Shown in pieces: positions 26,386 through 35,459 of a stretch of 64,000 nt of DNA. The stretch is taken from positions 248,001 through 312,000 of the forward strand of contig NZ_JAAFZB010000092.1 in assembly GCF_010692725.1 (NCBI RefSeq), read 5' to 3'. The translations under genes were made by a program, and so were the position numbers. This DNA comes from Flavihumibacter soli (GTDB lineage: Bacteria > Bacteroidota > Bacteroidia > Sphingobacteriales > Sphingobacteriaceae). Within the stretch, counting starts at the first letter, position 1. Each line of letters begins with the position of its first letter. The notes below the pieces were generated by a model. That model was given only the letters and a program-made list of their open reading frames with translations. It was not told the origin of the DNA and searched no databases.

Positions 26386-28434
26386 TTACCAGATCCTTAT
26401 CCGGTCTTCCGGTTTTTTATAAAGTTTGTCACCTGGCTGCACATTGAATGCTTTGTACCAGGCGTCCATATTCACTGGTGCACCAATAGTACGGTATGGC
26501 CCCGGAGAGTGAGGATCGGTAAGGATCAGTTGTGCCGCGGTCTCATTTAAGATATTACCGCGCCATACCTGTGCCCAAGAAAGAAAAAAGCGCTGATCAG
26601 CGGTAAAGCCATCTATCTTTTCATTCGACTGGCCTTGCTTAGTCATCTTAAATGCCTCATATGCCGCATTTAAACCACCCAGATCCCCGATGTTTTCTCC
26701 CATTGTAAGTTGCCCGTTCACATGCAGCGTATCGAGTACAGTGTAGTCGTCGAACTGCTTCTTTAAGGCAAGAGTTTTCTCTTTAAACTTGGCGCGATCC
26801 TCATCCGTCCACCAGTTTCTCAAAGTCCCATCTTTATCATACTGGCTGCCGGAATCATCAAACCCGTGAGAGATTTCGTGCCCGATTACCGCACCGATCC
26901 CACCATAATTCACTGCATCATCCGCCTTCGGATCGAAGAAGGGGAACTGTAAAATTCCTGCAGGGAAGACGATCTCGTTCATTACCGGGTTATAATATGC
27001 GTTGACAGTAGGAGGGGTCATTCCCCAGCGGGTACGGTCAACAGGTTTGCCTAACTGGTTCACCATTTCATTATAGTTCCATACGCCGGCGTTCCGAAGA
27101 TTCTGGAAGAAGGAAGCACGGCTAATCTCAAGACCTTCATAGGTTTTCCAATTATCCGGGTAACCAATCTTTGGCTTAAAAGCGTGCAGTTTGTCAAGTG
27201 CTTTCTGTTTGGTCGCCGGCGTCATCCAGTCCAGATTCTTTATCCTGATCTCGTATGCTTTAATCAGGTTAGAGACAAGTTCCTGCATACGTTCTTTTGC
27301 TTCCGGCTTAAAGTAGTTTTTCACATACAATTGACCGAGTAATTCACCCAGGGTGCCATCTGTCAGCGACGACATCCGTTGCCACCTTGGGGTTTGTACT
27401 TTCTGACCACTTAATGCCTTTGTGAATTCGAAATTCGCGTCAACAAAAGATGAACTTAAATAGGGAGCCGAACTTTTCAGCACATTCCACTGAAGGTACG
27501 TTTTCCAGTCAGCAACCGGTGTGCTGCTCAACAGGCCACTAAGTTTGGTAAAGAATGCCGGCGAGTTTACAAGTACTGTATCCTGTCCCGTTACCTTCAT
27601 ATCAGCCATCAAAGATTTCCAGTCAACGGCAGGGGTTGTCTTACTGAATTCAGCAACCGAAAATTTATTATATGTTTTCTGTGGGTCGCGCATTTCAACG
27701 CGGCTCATCTGAGCTTCAGCAAGCGACTTCTCGAGGCTGATAATTGTTGCAGCATTTTTTTCTGCCGTTTCCGCAGATACCCCGCTTAACGTAAAAAGCT
27801 TTACGATGTAGGCTTTATACGCTTCACGGATGCCCTGGCTGCGGCTGTCATTTTTAAGATAATAATCCCGGTCAGGCAAAGTAGTGCCACCCTGAGATAG
27901 CTGTGGTACCATGTTCTCTACATTCTTACGATCCTGTCCTACAAAAAATCCGAACAAAGGTGAGCCAATACCAGCTGTGCGCATGTAAGCAGCCTGCTTC
28001 AGTACGTCGCCGGTGGTTTTAACCAGATTGATTTTCTCCAGGTCGCCTTTAATAGGCGTGGCGCCTGCCTTCTCAATAGAAAGGCTGTCCATGCCCGCAG
28101 CATAGAAGTCGCCGACGCGTTTTTCAATTGAACCCGGTGCTGCTTTTTTATTAGCAGCAGCTGTGGTTACCAGAGTTTTTACAGCGTTAATATTAAAATC
28201 GCGAAGCTTGTTAAAACTGCCCCATCGTGTTTCCTTGGCGGGAACAGGATTGTTTTTAATCCAGGTTCCGCTGGCATAGTTATAAAAGTCATCGCCCGGC
28301 TTATGGGTGACGTCCATGTCACTTTTGTTAAGGAATGGGACCTTAACAGGTGCTGGTGCTGAGTGCTGAGCGGATGCTTCGACTGAGGCCAAGGCAGCCA
28401 CCCCAAGCAATAAAAGTTTGGAGGTTTTATTCAT
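26386..28434 (-). CDS. M13 family metallopeptidase (neprilysin/PepO-like)
   Basis: A 682-residue exported zinc peptidase. The signal peptide ends near ASAQ, followed by a mature domain with YASGTWIKNNPVPA near the start. Zinc-binding HEISH lies in GAVIGHEISHGFDD, and the third ligand is in ENIGDLGGL; NAYYNPVMNEIVFPAG is the substrate-binding segment. The C-terminal YRTIGAPVNMDAWYKAF and the terminal RIW fit the family (C-terminal W). It probably degrades peptides in the periplasm or at the surface. Confidence 0.95.
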   Translation of the reverse strand: MNKTSKLLLLGVAALASVEASAQHSAPAPVKVPFLNKSDMDVTHKPGDDFYNYASGTWIKNNPVPAKETRWGSFNKLRDFNINAVKTLVTTAAANKKAAPGSIEKRVGDFYAAGMDSLSIEKAGATPIKGDLEKINLVKTTGDVLKQAAYMRTAGIGSPLFGFFVGQDRKNVENMVPQLSQGGTTLPDRDYYLKNDSRSQGIREAYKAYIVKLFTLSGVSAETAEKNAATIISLEKSLAEAQMSRVEMRDPQKTYNKFSVAEFSKTTPAVDWKSLMADMKVTGQDTVLVNSPAFFTKLSGLLSSTPVADWKTYLQWNVLKSSAPYLSSSFVDANFEFTKALSGQKVQTPRWQRMSSLTDGTLGELLGQLYVKNYFKPEAKERMQELVSNLIKAYEIRIKNLDWMTPATKQKALDKLHAFKPKIGYPDNWKTYEGLEISRASFFQNLRNAGVWNYNEMVNQLGKPVDRTRWGMTPPTVNAYYNPVMNEIVFPAGILQFPFFDPKADDAVNYGGIGAVIGHEISHGFDDSGSQYDKDGTLRNWWTDEDRAKFKEKTLALKKQFDDYTVLDTLHVNGQLTMGENIGDLGGLNAAYEAFKMTKQGQSNEKIDGFTADQRFFLSWAQVWRGNILNETAAQLILTDPHSPGPYRTIGAPVNMDAWYKAFNVQPGDKLYKKPEDRIRIW

Positions 28435-28778
28435 AATGTATCGTGAGATTTCTTTAAAACTTTGAATTTAAGTTTTACTAATCAGAAATGAAAATGTGGT
28501 TTAAGGCAAACCTACTTATTGAACCAGTAGAGGATCCGGTTTAATTTGAAATAACAGAACAAAAAAATAAGAATTTTCCAGCTGGAGATGTTTTTCATGG
28601 TTTCGTCTACCGTTTGACAGTATTAACTGATAATCGATAAAAATATTGTTAAAGCATATATTGAGGCATTGTAAATTTTATCGTTTCAATTTCTTCCAAT
28701 CTATTCTGGCATTCTAATCTCCAGCCTTCCGTCCTTCGTGTCTTCCACCATAAAGATTTCTCATTCGGCGAAAAACCG

Positions 28779-28786
28779 TATTTTTG
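28779..28786 (+). promoter_or_regulatory. Putative -7 promoter element of valS
   Basis: TATTTTTG matches TAnnTTTG, 29 bases before ATG 28816. It supports that start and excludes the in-frame GTG at 28738. Confidence 0.5.
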
Positions 28787-28815
28787 AGCCTTTAAAAAAT
28801 ATCCAGGCCGAATAT

Positions 28816-31557
28816 ATGAGCATAGCGAAGACTTATAGTCCAAAAGAAACAGAAGATAAATGGTATAAATACTGGTTAGAAAAGGAATTTTTCCGTTCAA
28901 TTCCCGATGAACGCGAACCTTATACCATCGTTATTCCTCCGCCAAATGTCACGGGAGTGCTTCATATGGGCCATATGCTGAATAATACAATCCAGGATGT
29001 GCTGATCAGGCGGGCCAGAATGCAGGGGAAAAATGCATGCTGGGTGCCGGGAACTGACCATGCATCTATAGCAACGGAGGCTAAGGTTGTTGCCATGCTG
29101 AAAGAACAGGGCATTGATAAGAAAGAGCTTAGCCGGGAGGCTTTTTTAAGTTATGCTTATGAGTGGAAAGATAAATATGGCGGCATAATTCTCAAGCAGC
29201 TCGAGAAACTCGGTGCCTCATGCGACTGGCACCGTACCCGTTTTACGATGGAGGCCGACCTGTCTGAAGCCGTTATAGACACGTTTATTCACCTGTACAA
29301 AAAGGGACTTATCTATCGGGGTGTCCGGATGGTCAACTGGGATCCGCAGGGTAAAACCGCGGTGTCCGATGAAGAAGTAATCCGCAGGGAGGTGAACCAG
29401 AAGCTCTATTACATACGTTATGAGATCAAAGCTGACAGCGGCGAACTTAAAGCCGAAGAAAAGGTAAAAGGTATTCAGCTTGCTCAGGACAGGCAATCAC
29501 CCTCGGTAGCTACTTCCGGTTACCTGACTGTGGCGACCACCCGCCCCGAAACTATCATGGCTGATGCAGCGATCTGTATAAATCCGAATGATGAGCGTTA
29601 TCAACACCTCAAAGGTAAGAAGGTCTTTATTCCGCTTATAAACCGTGAAATCCCGGTCATTGAGGATGAATACGTCGATGTGGAATTCGGGACAGGATGC
29701 CTTAAGGTAACTCCAGCACACGATCTGAATGATTATGCGCTGGGTGTTAAACATAACCTGCCCGTAATTGATATTCTTAATAATGACGGCACCCTGAATG
29801 AGCTTGCGGTAATACTTGTCGGAGAAGACCGCTTTATCGCTCGTAAGAAGGTTGCCAAAATGCTCGAGGAAGTCGGTCATCTGGAGAAGGTGGAAGATTA
29901 TAAATCACAAATAGGATTTTCCGAGCGCACTGATGCAGCTATTGAGCCCAGACTATCTCTGCAGTGGTTTTGCAAGATGGACGAAATGGCGAAACCAGCG
30001 CTTGAATACGTACTCACCGGAGAAATTAAGCTGATCCCGGAAAAGTTCATTAACACATACCGCCACTGGATGGAGAATGTGAAGGACTGGTGTATCAGCA
30101 GGCAGTTATGGTGGGGACAGCAAATACCCGCCTGGTACTTCCAGCATGAAGCTCCGGTTATTGCCAAAACAAAGGCGGAGGCTCTCGAAGAACTTATTAA
30201 CCGGGATGAAAACCGCCGGAAGATGTCAGAAAATGGAAAAGCGGGCTTCAGAAAACAAGCCTCTGAATTTATCCGTCAGGATGAGGATGTGCTTGATACC
30301 TGGTTCTCTTCATGGCTGTGGCCTATGTCGGTATTCGATGGTTTTAAGGATCCCAATAACGCAGATATAAATTATTATTACCCGACTAACGACCTTGTTA
30401 CAGCTCCTGAGATCCTTTTCTTTTGGGTAGCACGAATGATCATGGCGGGTCATGAATTCAAGGGACAGGCACCATTTAAAAATGTCTATTTAACCGGAAT
30501 AGTTCGCGATAAGATCGGCCGGAAGATGTCTAAATCACTTGGTAATTCGCCTGATCCGATTCAGCTGATAGAAAAATATGGTGCCGATGGTGTCAGGGTT
30601 GGTATGCTCTTGTGCTCGCCCGCAGGCAATGACCTGATGTTTGACGAAAGTTACTGTGAGCAGGGACGAAATTTTGCAAATAAGATCTGGAATGCCTTCC
30701 GGCTGGTGAACGGATGGGAAATTGATCAGAGTCTGCCGAATCCCAATGAGATGGCAATTAACTGGTTTGAATCAGAATTTAGCCGTGCGCTTGCCGATAT
30801 TGAAAGCAACTACAAGCAGTACCGTCTTTCGGAAGCCCTGATGGGTATTTATAAGCTGGTATGGGATGACTATTGTTCCTGGTATCTCGAGATGGTTAAA
30901 CCAGCCTACCAGCAGCCTGTTGACCCCGCGACCCATGCTGCCACACTTAATTTTTTTGAAAGGATATTGAAACTGCTTCATCCTTTCATGCCATTCATCA
31001 CCGAAGAGCTGTGGCATGAAGAAGTTTTTGGCCCGCGTGGTGAAATGGATTGCTGCATCGTCGCAGAATATCCGGCACCAGGTACTGTTGATCAGCAAAG
31101 CCTGAAAGCTATGGAGATCGTCAAGCAGGTCATTTCCGAAGTGAGGAATGTGCGCAACAGCAAGCAAATATCCCCGAAGGAAGCCCTGCCACTTCAGATT
31201 AAAGCCAATTCATCGACAGACTTTAAGGCTTATTTGCCAATGATAGGGAAGCTGGCAAATATCAGTGAATTTGGGTTTACGGAAGAGAAGGTGCCCGGTG
31301 CGGCAGTCTTCATGACAGGAACGGATGAATTCTTTATTCCTTTAGCCGACAACATCGACGTTGATGCCGAACGCGATCGACTTCAGAAAGAGATTGAGTA
31401 TCTTAAAGGATTTCTTAGGTCTGTAGAGGCCAAGTTGTCGAATGAACGATTTGTTCAGAATGCCAAAGCCGAGGTTGTTGATAACGAACGCCGTAAGCAG
31501 GAAGATGCCTGCTCTAAAATCAGGATACTTGAAGAAAGCCTTGAAGCTCTGGCCTGA
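28816..31557 (+). CDS. valS: Valine-tRNA ligase
   Basis: Class-I aminoacyl-tRNA synthetase charging tRNA-Val, 913 residues from ATG 28816. The HIGH-like motif is in PPPNVTGVLHMGHMLNN, the KMSKS motif in GRKMSKSLGNSPDP, and the CP1 editing domain with TVATTRPETIMAD lies between. The C-terminal coiled-coil arm (DAERDRLQKEIEYLKGFLRS) is intact. The frame is open 78 bases upstream, but the promoter element and the family-typical opening MSIAKTYSPKETEDKWYKYW favour the later start. A strong terminator follows. Confidence 0.97.
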   Translation: MSIAKTYSPKETEDKWYKYWLEKEFFRSIPDEREPYTIVIPPPNVTGVLHMGHMLNNTIQDVLIRRARMQGKNACWVPGTDHASIATEAKVVAMLKEQGIDKKELSREAFLSYAYEWKDKYGGIILKQLEKLGASCDWHRTRFTMEADLSEAVIDTFIHLYKKGLIYRGVRMVNWDPQGKTAVSDEEVIRREVNQKLYYIRYEIKADSGELKAEEKVKGIQLAQDRQSPSVATSGYLTVATTRPETIMADAAICINPNDERYQHLKGKKVFIPLINREIPVIEDEYVDVEFGTGCLKVTPAHDLNDYALGVKHNLPVIDILNNDGTLNELAVILVGEDRFIARKKVAKMLEEVGHLEKVEDYKSQIGFSERTDAAIEPRLSLQWFCKMDEMAKPALEYVLTGEIKLIPEKFINTYRHWMENVKDWCISRQLWWGQQIPAWYFQHEAPVIAKTKAEALEELINRDENRRKMSENGKAGFRKQASEFIRQDEDVLDTWFSSWLWPMSVFDGFKDPNNADINYYYPTNDLVTAPEILFFWVARMIMAGHEFKGQAPFKNVYLTGIVRDKIGRKMSKSLGNSPDPIQLIEKYGADGVRVGMLLCSPAGNDLMFDESYCEQGRNFANKIWNAFRLVNGWEIDQSLPNPNEMAINWFESEFSRALADIESNYKQYRLSEALMGIYKLVWDDYCSWYLEMVKPAYQQPVDPATHAATLNFFERILKLLHPFMPFITEELWHEEVFGPRGEMDCCIVAEYPAPGTVDQQSLKAMEIVKQVISEVRNVRNSKQISPKEALPLQIKANSSTDFKAYLPMIGKLANISEFGFTEEKVPGAAVFMTGTDEFFIPLADNIDVDAERDRLQKEIEYLKGFLRSVEAKLSNERFVQNAKAEVVDNERRKQEDACSKIRILEESLEALA

Positions 31558-31578
31558 TAAACCAATCCATTAACTTCA

Positions 31579-31607
31579 AAGCCGGCCTCGTTGCCGGCTT
31601 TTTTATT
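31579..31607 (+). terminator. Rho-independent terminator of valS
   Basis: AAGCCGGC (31579-31586) pairs with GCCGGCTT (31593-31600), 6-base loop, T-run continuing to about 31604. Confidence 0.93.
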
Positions 31608-31722
31608 TTTATGGTGAAATGCAAAATCCTGGCAGGCAAATCTTTAAAACAATTTTCCCCCTTCTTTACTTTTAGTTGAAGAATCCGCGGTAAGGAATTG
31701 TTCACCCTTTAAACTTAAAGTT

Positions 31723-31926
31723 ATGTCAATAATTAAAGTAATTGAAGTAATGTCAAATTCAACTCAGAGTTGGGAAGATGCGACCCAGCAGGCAGTGACA
31801 GAGGCTTCCAAAACGCTTAAAAACATACGCTCTGTTTATATAAAAGAACAAACTGCGCAGGTGTCCGATAACCGGGTTACAGAGTACAGGATTACAGCAA
31901 AGATCACTTTTGAGATCGTTCATTAA
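31723..31926 (+). CDS. Dodecin family protein
   Basis: A 67-residue flavin-binding protein that assembles into dodecamers and stores or buffers riboflavin/FMN. MSIIKVIEVMSNSTQSWEDA and the following AVTEASKTLKNIRSVYIKEQ match the family strand-helix-strand plan, ending ITFEIVH. The length is typical. It leads a small same-strand group with the BON and LysM genes (gaps of 50 and 7 bases). Confidence 0.93.
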   Translation: MSIIKVIEVMSNSTQSWEDATQQAVTEASKTLKNIRSVYIKEQTAQVSDNRVTEYRITAKITFEIVH

Positions 31927-31976
31927 GAGTAGCCCGTTTTGCAAGCACTTATTACTTAATAAATAAATCATATTTC

Positions 31977-32462
31977 ATGAAGTTATTATTTCTCAGAAAG
32001 AACCTGATGGTGGCAATGCTGGCCGTCAGCACCCTGCTGTTTGCCTGTAAAGCCAGCGACTCGAAGATCCAGGAAGCCGCTCAGGCTAAGACAACTGCTA
32101 TCGACCCCGGTGTTACCGTGGCCGTAAATGAGGGTGTGGCTACCTTAACAGGCCAGGTTGATGATCAAACCACCCAGGACGCCCTCGCAAATGCTGTAAA
32201 AGACGTTAAGGGAGTGAAGTCGGTTGTCAATAACACGACAGTCGCTTCCCCGGATGTTCAGGTAAATCCCGATGACCAGATCAGGGCAGCCATAGAAGAG
32301 AACTTCCTGGAAGCCGGCGTCAGGGGAGTTGACTTTACTGTGGCTTCAGGGGTTGTGACCCTGACCGGCGAAGTCAGCAGGAATGACCTGACTAAGGTAA
32401 TGCAGGCAGCTAATGAGGCTAAACCGAAAAAAATAAATAACCAGTTAAAAATCACTAATTAA
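31977..32462 (+). CDS. BON domain-containing lipoprotein
   Basis: A 161-residue exported protein. LAVSTLLFACKASDS is a lipobox (FAC), so it is probably lipid-anchored. Two BON domains follow (about residues 46-98: VAVNEGVATLTGQVDDQ and the VKGVKSVVN return; about 102-160: FTVASGVVTLTGEVSR). BON proteins such as OsmY protect the envelope during osmotic stress. The stop is 7 bases before the LysM gene. Confidence 0.9.
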   Translation: MKLLFLRKNLMVAMLAVSTLLFACKASDSKIQEAAQAKTTAIDPGVTVAVNEGVATLTGQVDDQTTQDALANAVKDVKGVKSVVNNTTVASPDVQVNPDDQIRAAIEENFLEAGVRGVDFTVASGVVTLTGEVSRNDLTKVMQAANEAKPKKINNQLKITN

Positions 32463-32469
32463 GATCAGT

Positions 32470-32847
32470 ATGGCAATCCGGGAAAAATATAGTGAAGTTA
32501 TCAAACTGGCGGAGTCCAGCGGTGTTTCAGACCTCAAGGTCAATGAACAAAACAATGTATTGTATGTAAGCGGTACAGCTTCGTCTGATGAAGCAAAGCA
32601 GAAGATCTGGGCGGCTTATGAAAGGATCGACCCGGATATGCGATCGGGCGACATGGTACTTGATATTAAAGTTAGCGAGACGCCGGGTCAGCAAACCTAT
32701 ACCGTGAAATCAGGTGACAGCCTGAGCAAGATAGCCGGCAACTATAGCGGCATTACCTGGCAGCAGATATTTGAGGCAAACAAAGACACGATCAGTGATC
32801 CGGACCTGATCCAGCCGGGACAGGTTTTGAAAATACCCTCGAAATAA
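32470..32847 (+). CDS. BON-LysM protein (Kbp/YgaU-like)
   Basis: A 125-residue protein without signal peptide. The N-terminal BON domain (about residues 10-70, NNVLYVSGTASSDEAK) and the C-terminal LysM domain (about 76-124, YTVKSGDSLSKIAGNYSG...QPGQVLKIPSK) have the order of E. coli Kbp, a cytosolic K+-binding protein; E. coli Kbp is 149 residues. A link to K+ or osmotic stress fits its BON neighbour, but is inference. Confidence 0.88.
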   Translation: MAIREKYSEVIKLAESSGVSDLKVNEQNNVLYVSGTASSDEAKQKIWAAYERIDPDMRSGDMVLDIKVSETPGQQTYTVKSGDSLSKIAGNYSGITWQQIFEANKDTISDPDLIQPGQVLKIPSK

Positions 32848-32854
32848 CCAGCAA

Positions 32855-32887
32855 TAAAAAAGTCCCGGCGTGAACCGGGACTTTTTT
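32855..32887. terminator. Bidirectional terminator, LysM gene / PH-like gene
   Basis: AGTCCCGG (32861-32868) pairs with CCGGGACT (32875-32882) with a 6-base loop, an A-run before and a T-run after. Confidence 0.92.
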
Positions 32888-32888
32888 A

Positions 32889-33341
32889 TTAGTATGCATT
32901 ATGTCCGTCCGGCCGTGCCATACGCCTGATCATCTCTTTAATCTCCCAGCGAGTCTGTTCCTGTCGGATCAGTCCCAGGTTCAGCGAGTGAACACGCTCG
33001 CTTGTGTGGATATTCAATTCGTTAAACCGGGTAGTTATCTTAGTGATCTCCAATGAAGGAATGGAAATGATCTCACCCTCCTCAGGACTAAAATACTCCA
33101 GTGTGTTATCATGGATATTAACAAAAGGAACTTTAAACCTTTTATTGATCTGCGTAGCCAAAGCTATCAAAAACACGATCCCCAGTACAAGATTTACAAG
33201 GCTTAACTGAGGCATGGTAATGTTAAACGCAACGCCTAATGTGTTTAGAAAAAGTAATGACAAAAAAATCGTTGAATACATCAATAACCTTGCATCATTT
33301 GAATCAGAGCGATAATGCGTAATGTGAAGTTGATAAGTCAT
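32889..33341 (-). CDS. Small membrane protein with PH-like cytosolic domain
   Basis: A 150-residue protein with two N-terminal hydrophobic segments (about residues 18-38 and 45-68) followed by a strand-rich domain (VPFVNIHDNTLEYFSPEEG, IPSLEITKITTRFNELNIHT). The plan resembles bacterial PH-domain/YdbT-like or YcxB-like membrane proteins, but no specific family is recognised. It is convergent to the LysM gene. Confidence 0.6.
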   Translation of the reverse strand: MTYQLHITHYRSDSNDARLLMYSTIFLSLLFLNTLGVAFNITMPQLSLVNLVLGIVFLIALATQINKRFKVPFVNIHDNTLEYFSPEEGEIISIPSLEITKITTRFNELNIHTSERVHSLNLGLIRQEQTRWEIKEMIRRMARPDGHNAY

Positions 33342-33431
33342 GTGATTTAATTAATTATTTCACATCTATTACGTAAAGAATATCAAAAGGTTATGGTGTA
33401 TTACGAAAATTAATCATAATGTAAATTTTTA

Positions 33432-33887
33432 TCATGGCTTGTAGGTGGGGATCTCACTTAGAAAGCTGTAATTGCCTTTTTCCAGATCAATCTGGCAGCA
33501 GAAATGTTCCAGGCCATTGCTTACAACGAGAATTTTTACCCGGTGCACAAAATTATAGCGCGCCACCTGGTCAAATGTTTCCTGACTGATCTTCACAGAA
33601 GGCGCCTTGCATTCTACCAGCATTAGTTTTTCACCTTCAGCATTGAAAAGGAGGATATCGGAACGTTTCTGTAAAGAATTCAGTTTTAGCCCACCTTCCA
33701 GCTTGATCAATGTACGCGGATATTTCTTCTCCTCAATTAAAAACTTAACAATGTGTTGTCGAACCCATTCTTCCGGAGTAAGAAGGAGAAAACGCTTTCT
33801 TAGCTCATCAAAAATATAGGTCTTGCCAGCCTCTTGTTTAAGCTTGAAGGGATAAGCAGGGAAGTTCAATGGGACCGGGTGAAACAT
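33432..33887 (-). CDS. Stand-alone HsdR N-terminal-type nuclease-fold protein
   Basis: A 151-residue protein with the core of the PD-(D/E)xK fold seen at the N-terminus of type I restriction HsdR subunits: RSDILLF supplies the Asp, LMLVECKAP the ExK pair, and KLEGGLKL an upstream acidic residue. There is no helicase, no modification or specificity gene nearby, so it is not part of a visible restriction system. Such single-domain proteins are common in Bacteroidota, divergently placed from holA as here. The upstream region is a tandem-repeat array. Confidence 0.85.
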   Translation of the reverse strand: MFHPVPLNFPAYPFKLKQEAGKTYIFDELRKRFLLLTPEEWVRQHIVKFLIEEKKYPRTLIKLEGGLKLNSLQKRSDILLFNAEGEKLMLVECKAPSVKISQETFDQVARYNFVHRVKILVVSNGLEHFCCQIDLEKGNYSFLSEIPTYKP

Positions 33888-33895
33888 TTTAATGT

Positions 33896-33982
33896 GCTAG
33901 TGGGATAATATGCTAATGGGATAATATGCTAATGTGGTAATATGATAATATGCTAATGGGATATATGCTAATGTGATAATAT
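33896..33982. repeat. 16-bp tandem array, left side of the holA control region
   Basis: Six units of GCTAATGGGATAATAT and close variants (some GTGGTAAT or GTGATAAT; one unit shortened to 8 bases) run head to tail. It starts just before the divergent nuclease-fold gene's start codon. Confidence 0.8.
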
Positions 33983-34110
33983 GCGAAGTTAATGATGGGC
34001 GAATTTGCTAAAATCAATTTGTTAATTGGCAATTGCTATTAGGAATTAAATTGCTGATTTGCCAATTCAGGATAGTCGGCAGGGTTAATAGCCGGGTATG
34101 AAATTCAGCC

Positions 34111-34156
34111 ATTACCACATTAGCACATTTACATATTAGCACATTTACTAATTTCC
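34111..34156. repeat. Inverted, related array, right side of the holA control region
   Basis: ATTACCACATTAGC (34111-34124) is the exact inverse complement of a left-array stretch (33928-33941). Two further ATTAGCACATTTAC-type 16-bp units follow before holA. Confidence 0.75.
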
Positions 34157-34193
34157 CTATCTGCTAATTTACCTGTAATTTGCAGCCTTCATA

Positions 34194-35225
34194 ATGAATA
34201 TAAACGAACTGGTCAGGGACCTGAAGAACCGCAATTTTAAGCCTTTATACCTTTTGCAGGGCGAGGAATCTTACTATATTGATAAGATTAGCAATTATAT
34301 TGAAGAAAATGTCCTCACTGACGCAGAGCGGGGCTTCAATCAAACTGTTTTTTACGGGAAGGACACGGATGTAATGACCGTACTGAACGCGGCCAAGCGA
34401 TTCCCTATGATGAGCGAATACCAGGTGATCCTGGTGAAGGAAGCACAGGAAATGAAGTGGGGTAAAGAGGGGGAAGATTCGAAGAAATCAATGGATCCTT
34501 TCCTAAGCTATCTCGAGAACCCCCTCAGAAGCACTATACTTGTTTTCTGCTATAAGCATGGGAAGTTCGACAAGCGTAAAAAGACCTATAAGGCCATCGA
34601 TAAGAACGGCATTGTATTTGAATCCGCAGAGATCTATGCGGATAAGGTGCCTGCCTGGGTAGAGGACTATGTAAAGGAAAAGGCCTACCGCATCAATGCC
34701 CGGGCCTCCGCTATGATCGGCGAATACCTGGGAAATGACCTTTCGAAAGTGGCCAACGAGCTGGATAAGCTGATGTTGAATGTTTCTGCAGGTGCGGAGA
34801 TCACCGCCGAGCTGGTACAGGATAATATTGGAATAAGCAAGGAGTATAATGTTTTTGAACTTCAGTCAGCCCTGGCCCGGCGCGACGCCTTCAAGGTAAA
34901 TCAGATCATCAGCTATTTTGCCTCAAACCCAAAGTCTAACCCCATGCCCCTGGTTCTGGGTGCCTTGAATACCTATTTTACAAAGGTTCTCAAATACCAT
35001 TACGCTGCAGATAAGTCACAGTATGCGCTTGCGCGCGAACTAGGTGTAAGCCCGTACTTTGTCAAGGACTATGAAATAGCCGGTAAGAATTACGACAAGA
35101 TGAAAACCTTCCGGGTGATCAGCTACCTTCGGGAATGTGACCTTCGGTCGAAGGGAGTTGATTCAACAGGTAATACGGACGACGGGGAATTAATGAAGGA
35201 ATTGATGTTTAAGATTATACACTAG
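34194..35225 (+). CDS. holA: DNA polymerase III subunit delta
   Basis: The clamp-loader wrench subunit that opens the beta clamp, 343 residues. The N-terminal MNINELVRDLKNRNFKPLYL with LLQGEESYYID is the modified Walker A region of delta, followed by NAAKRFPMMSEYQVILVKEA (clamp-interacting segment) and the helical C-terminal collar (LGVSPYFVKDYEIAGKNYD). The length fits. The repeat array downstream begins in its stop codon. Confidence 0.9.
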   Translation: MNINELVRDLKNRNFKPLYLLQGEESYYIDKISNYIEENVLTDAERGFNQTVFYGKDTDVMTVLNAAKRFPMMSEYQVILVKEAQEMKWGKEGEDSKKSMDPFLSYLENPLRSTILVFCYKHGKFDKRKKTYKAIDKNGIVFESAEIYADKVPAWVEDYVKEKAYRINARASAMIGEYLGNDLSKVANELDKLMLNVSAGAEITAELVQDNIGISKEYNVFELQSALARRDAFKVNQIISYFASNPKSNPMPLVLGALNTYFTKVLKYHYAADKSQYALARELGVSPYFVKDYEIAGKNYDKMKTFRVISYLRECDLRSKGVDSTGNTDDGELMKELMFKIIH

Positions 35226-35405
35226 GTATCAGGTAGGAGGTATCAGGGTAACAGGTATCAGGTAACAGGTAAGAGGTAACAGGTAACAGGTATCAGGTAT
35301 CAGGTAAGAGGTATCAGGTATTAGGTAGGAGGTATCAGGTAAGAGGTATCAGGTAAGAGGTATCAGGTATCAGGTAGGTATTAGGTAAGATGTATCAGGT
35401 ATAGG
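35224..35405. repeat. AGGTATC-type heptamer tandem array
   Basis: About 25 contiguous 7-bp units of consensus AGGTATC / AGGTAAS / AGGTAGG. Units vary at positions 6-7, and a few are one base longer or shorter. The array begins within the holA stop codon. No spacers, so not CRISPR. Confidence 0.93.
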
Positions 35406-35438
35406 CTTTTAGCTTTTTCCTTTCAGCTTTTAGCTTTC
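35404..35438. repeat. AGCTTTT heptamer repeat
   Basis: Five 7-bp units (AGCTTTT, TCCTTTC, AGCTTTC variants) directly follow the AGGTATC array, ending 22 bases before the next gene. Confidence 0.7.
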
Positions 35439-35459
35439 ATTCATTTAAATATTAAACTC

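Noticed and set aside
28738-28815. GTG start for valS at 28738
   Set aside because: A promoter-like element lies inside this stretch, and the family-typical N-terminus begins at ATG 28816.
33432-33887. Restriction-modification system based on the HsdR_N protein
   Set aside because: Only the nuclease-type domain is present; no helicase, methyltransferase or specificity gene lies nearby.
35224-35405. Tandem AGGTATC array as a CRISPR
   Set aside because: Units are contiguous with a 7-bp period and no spacers; no cas gene is near.
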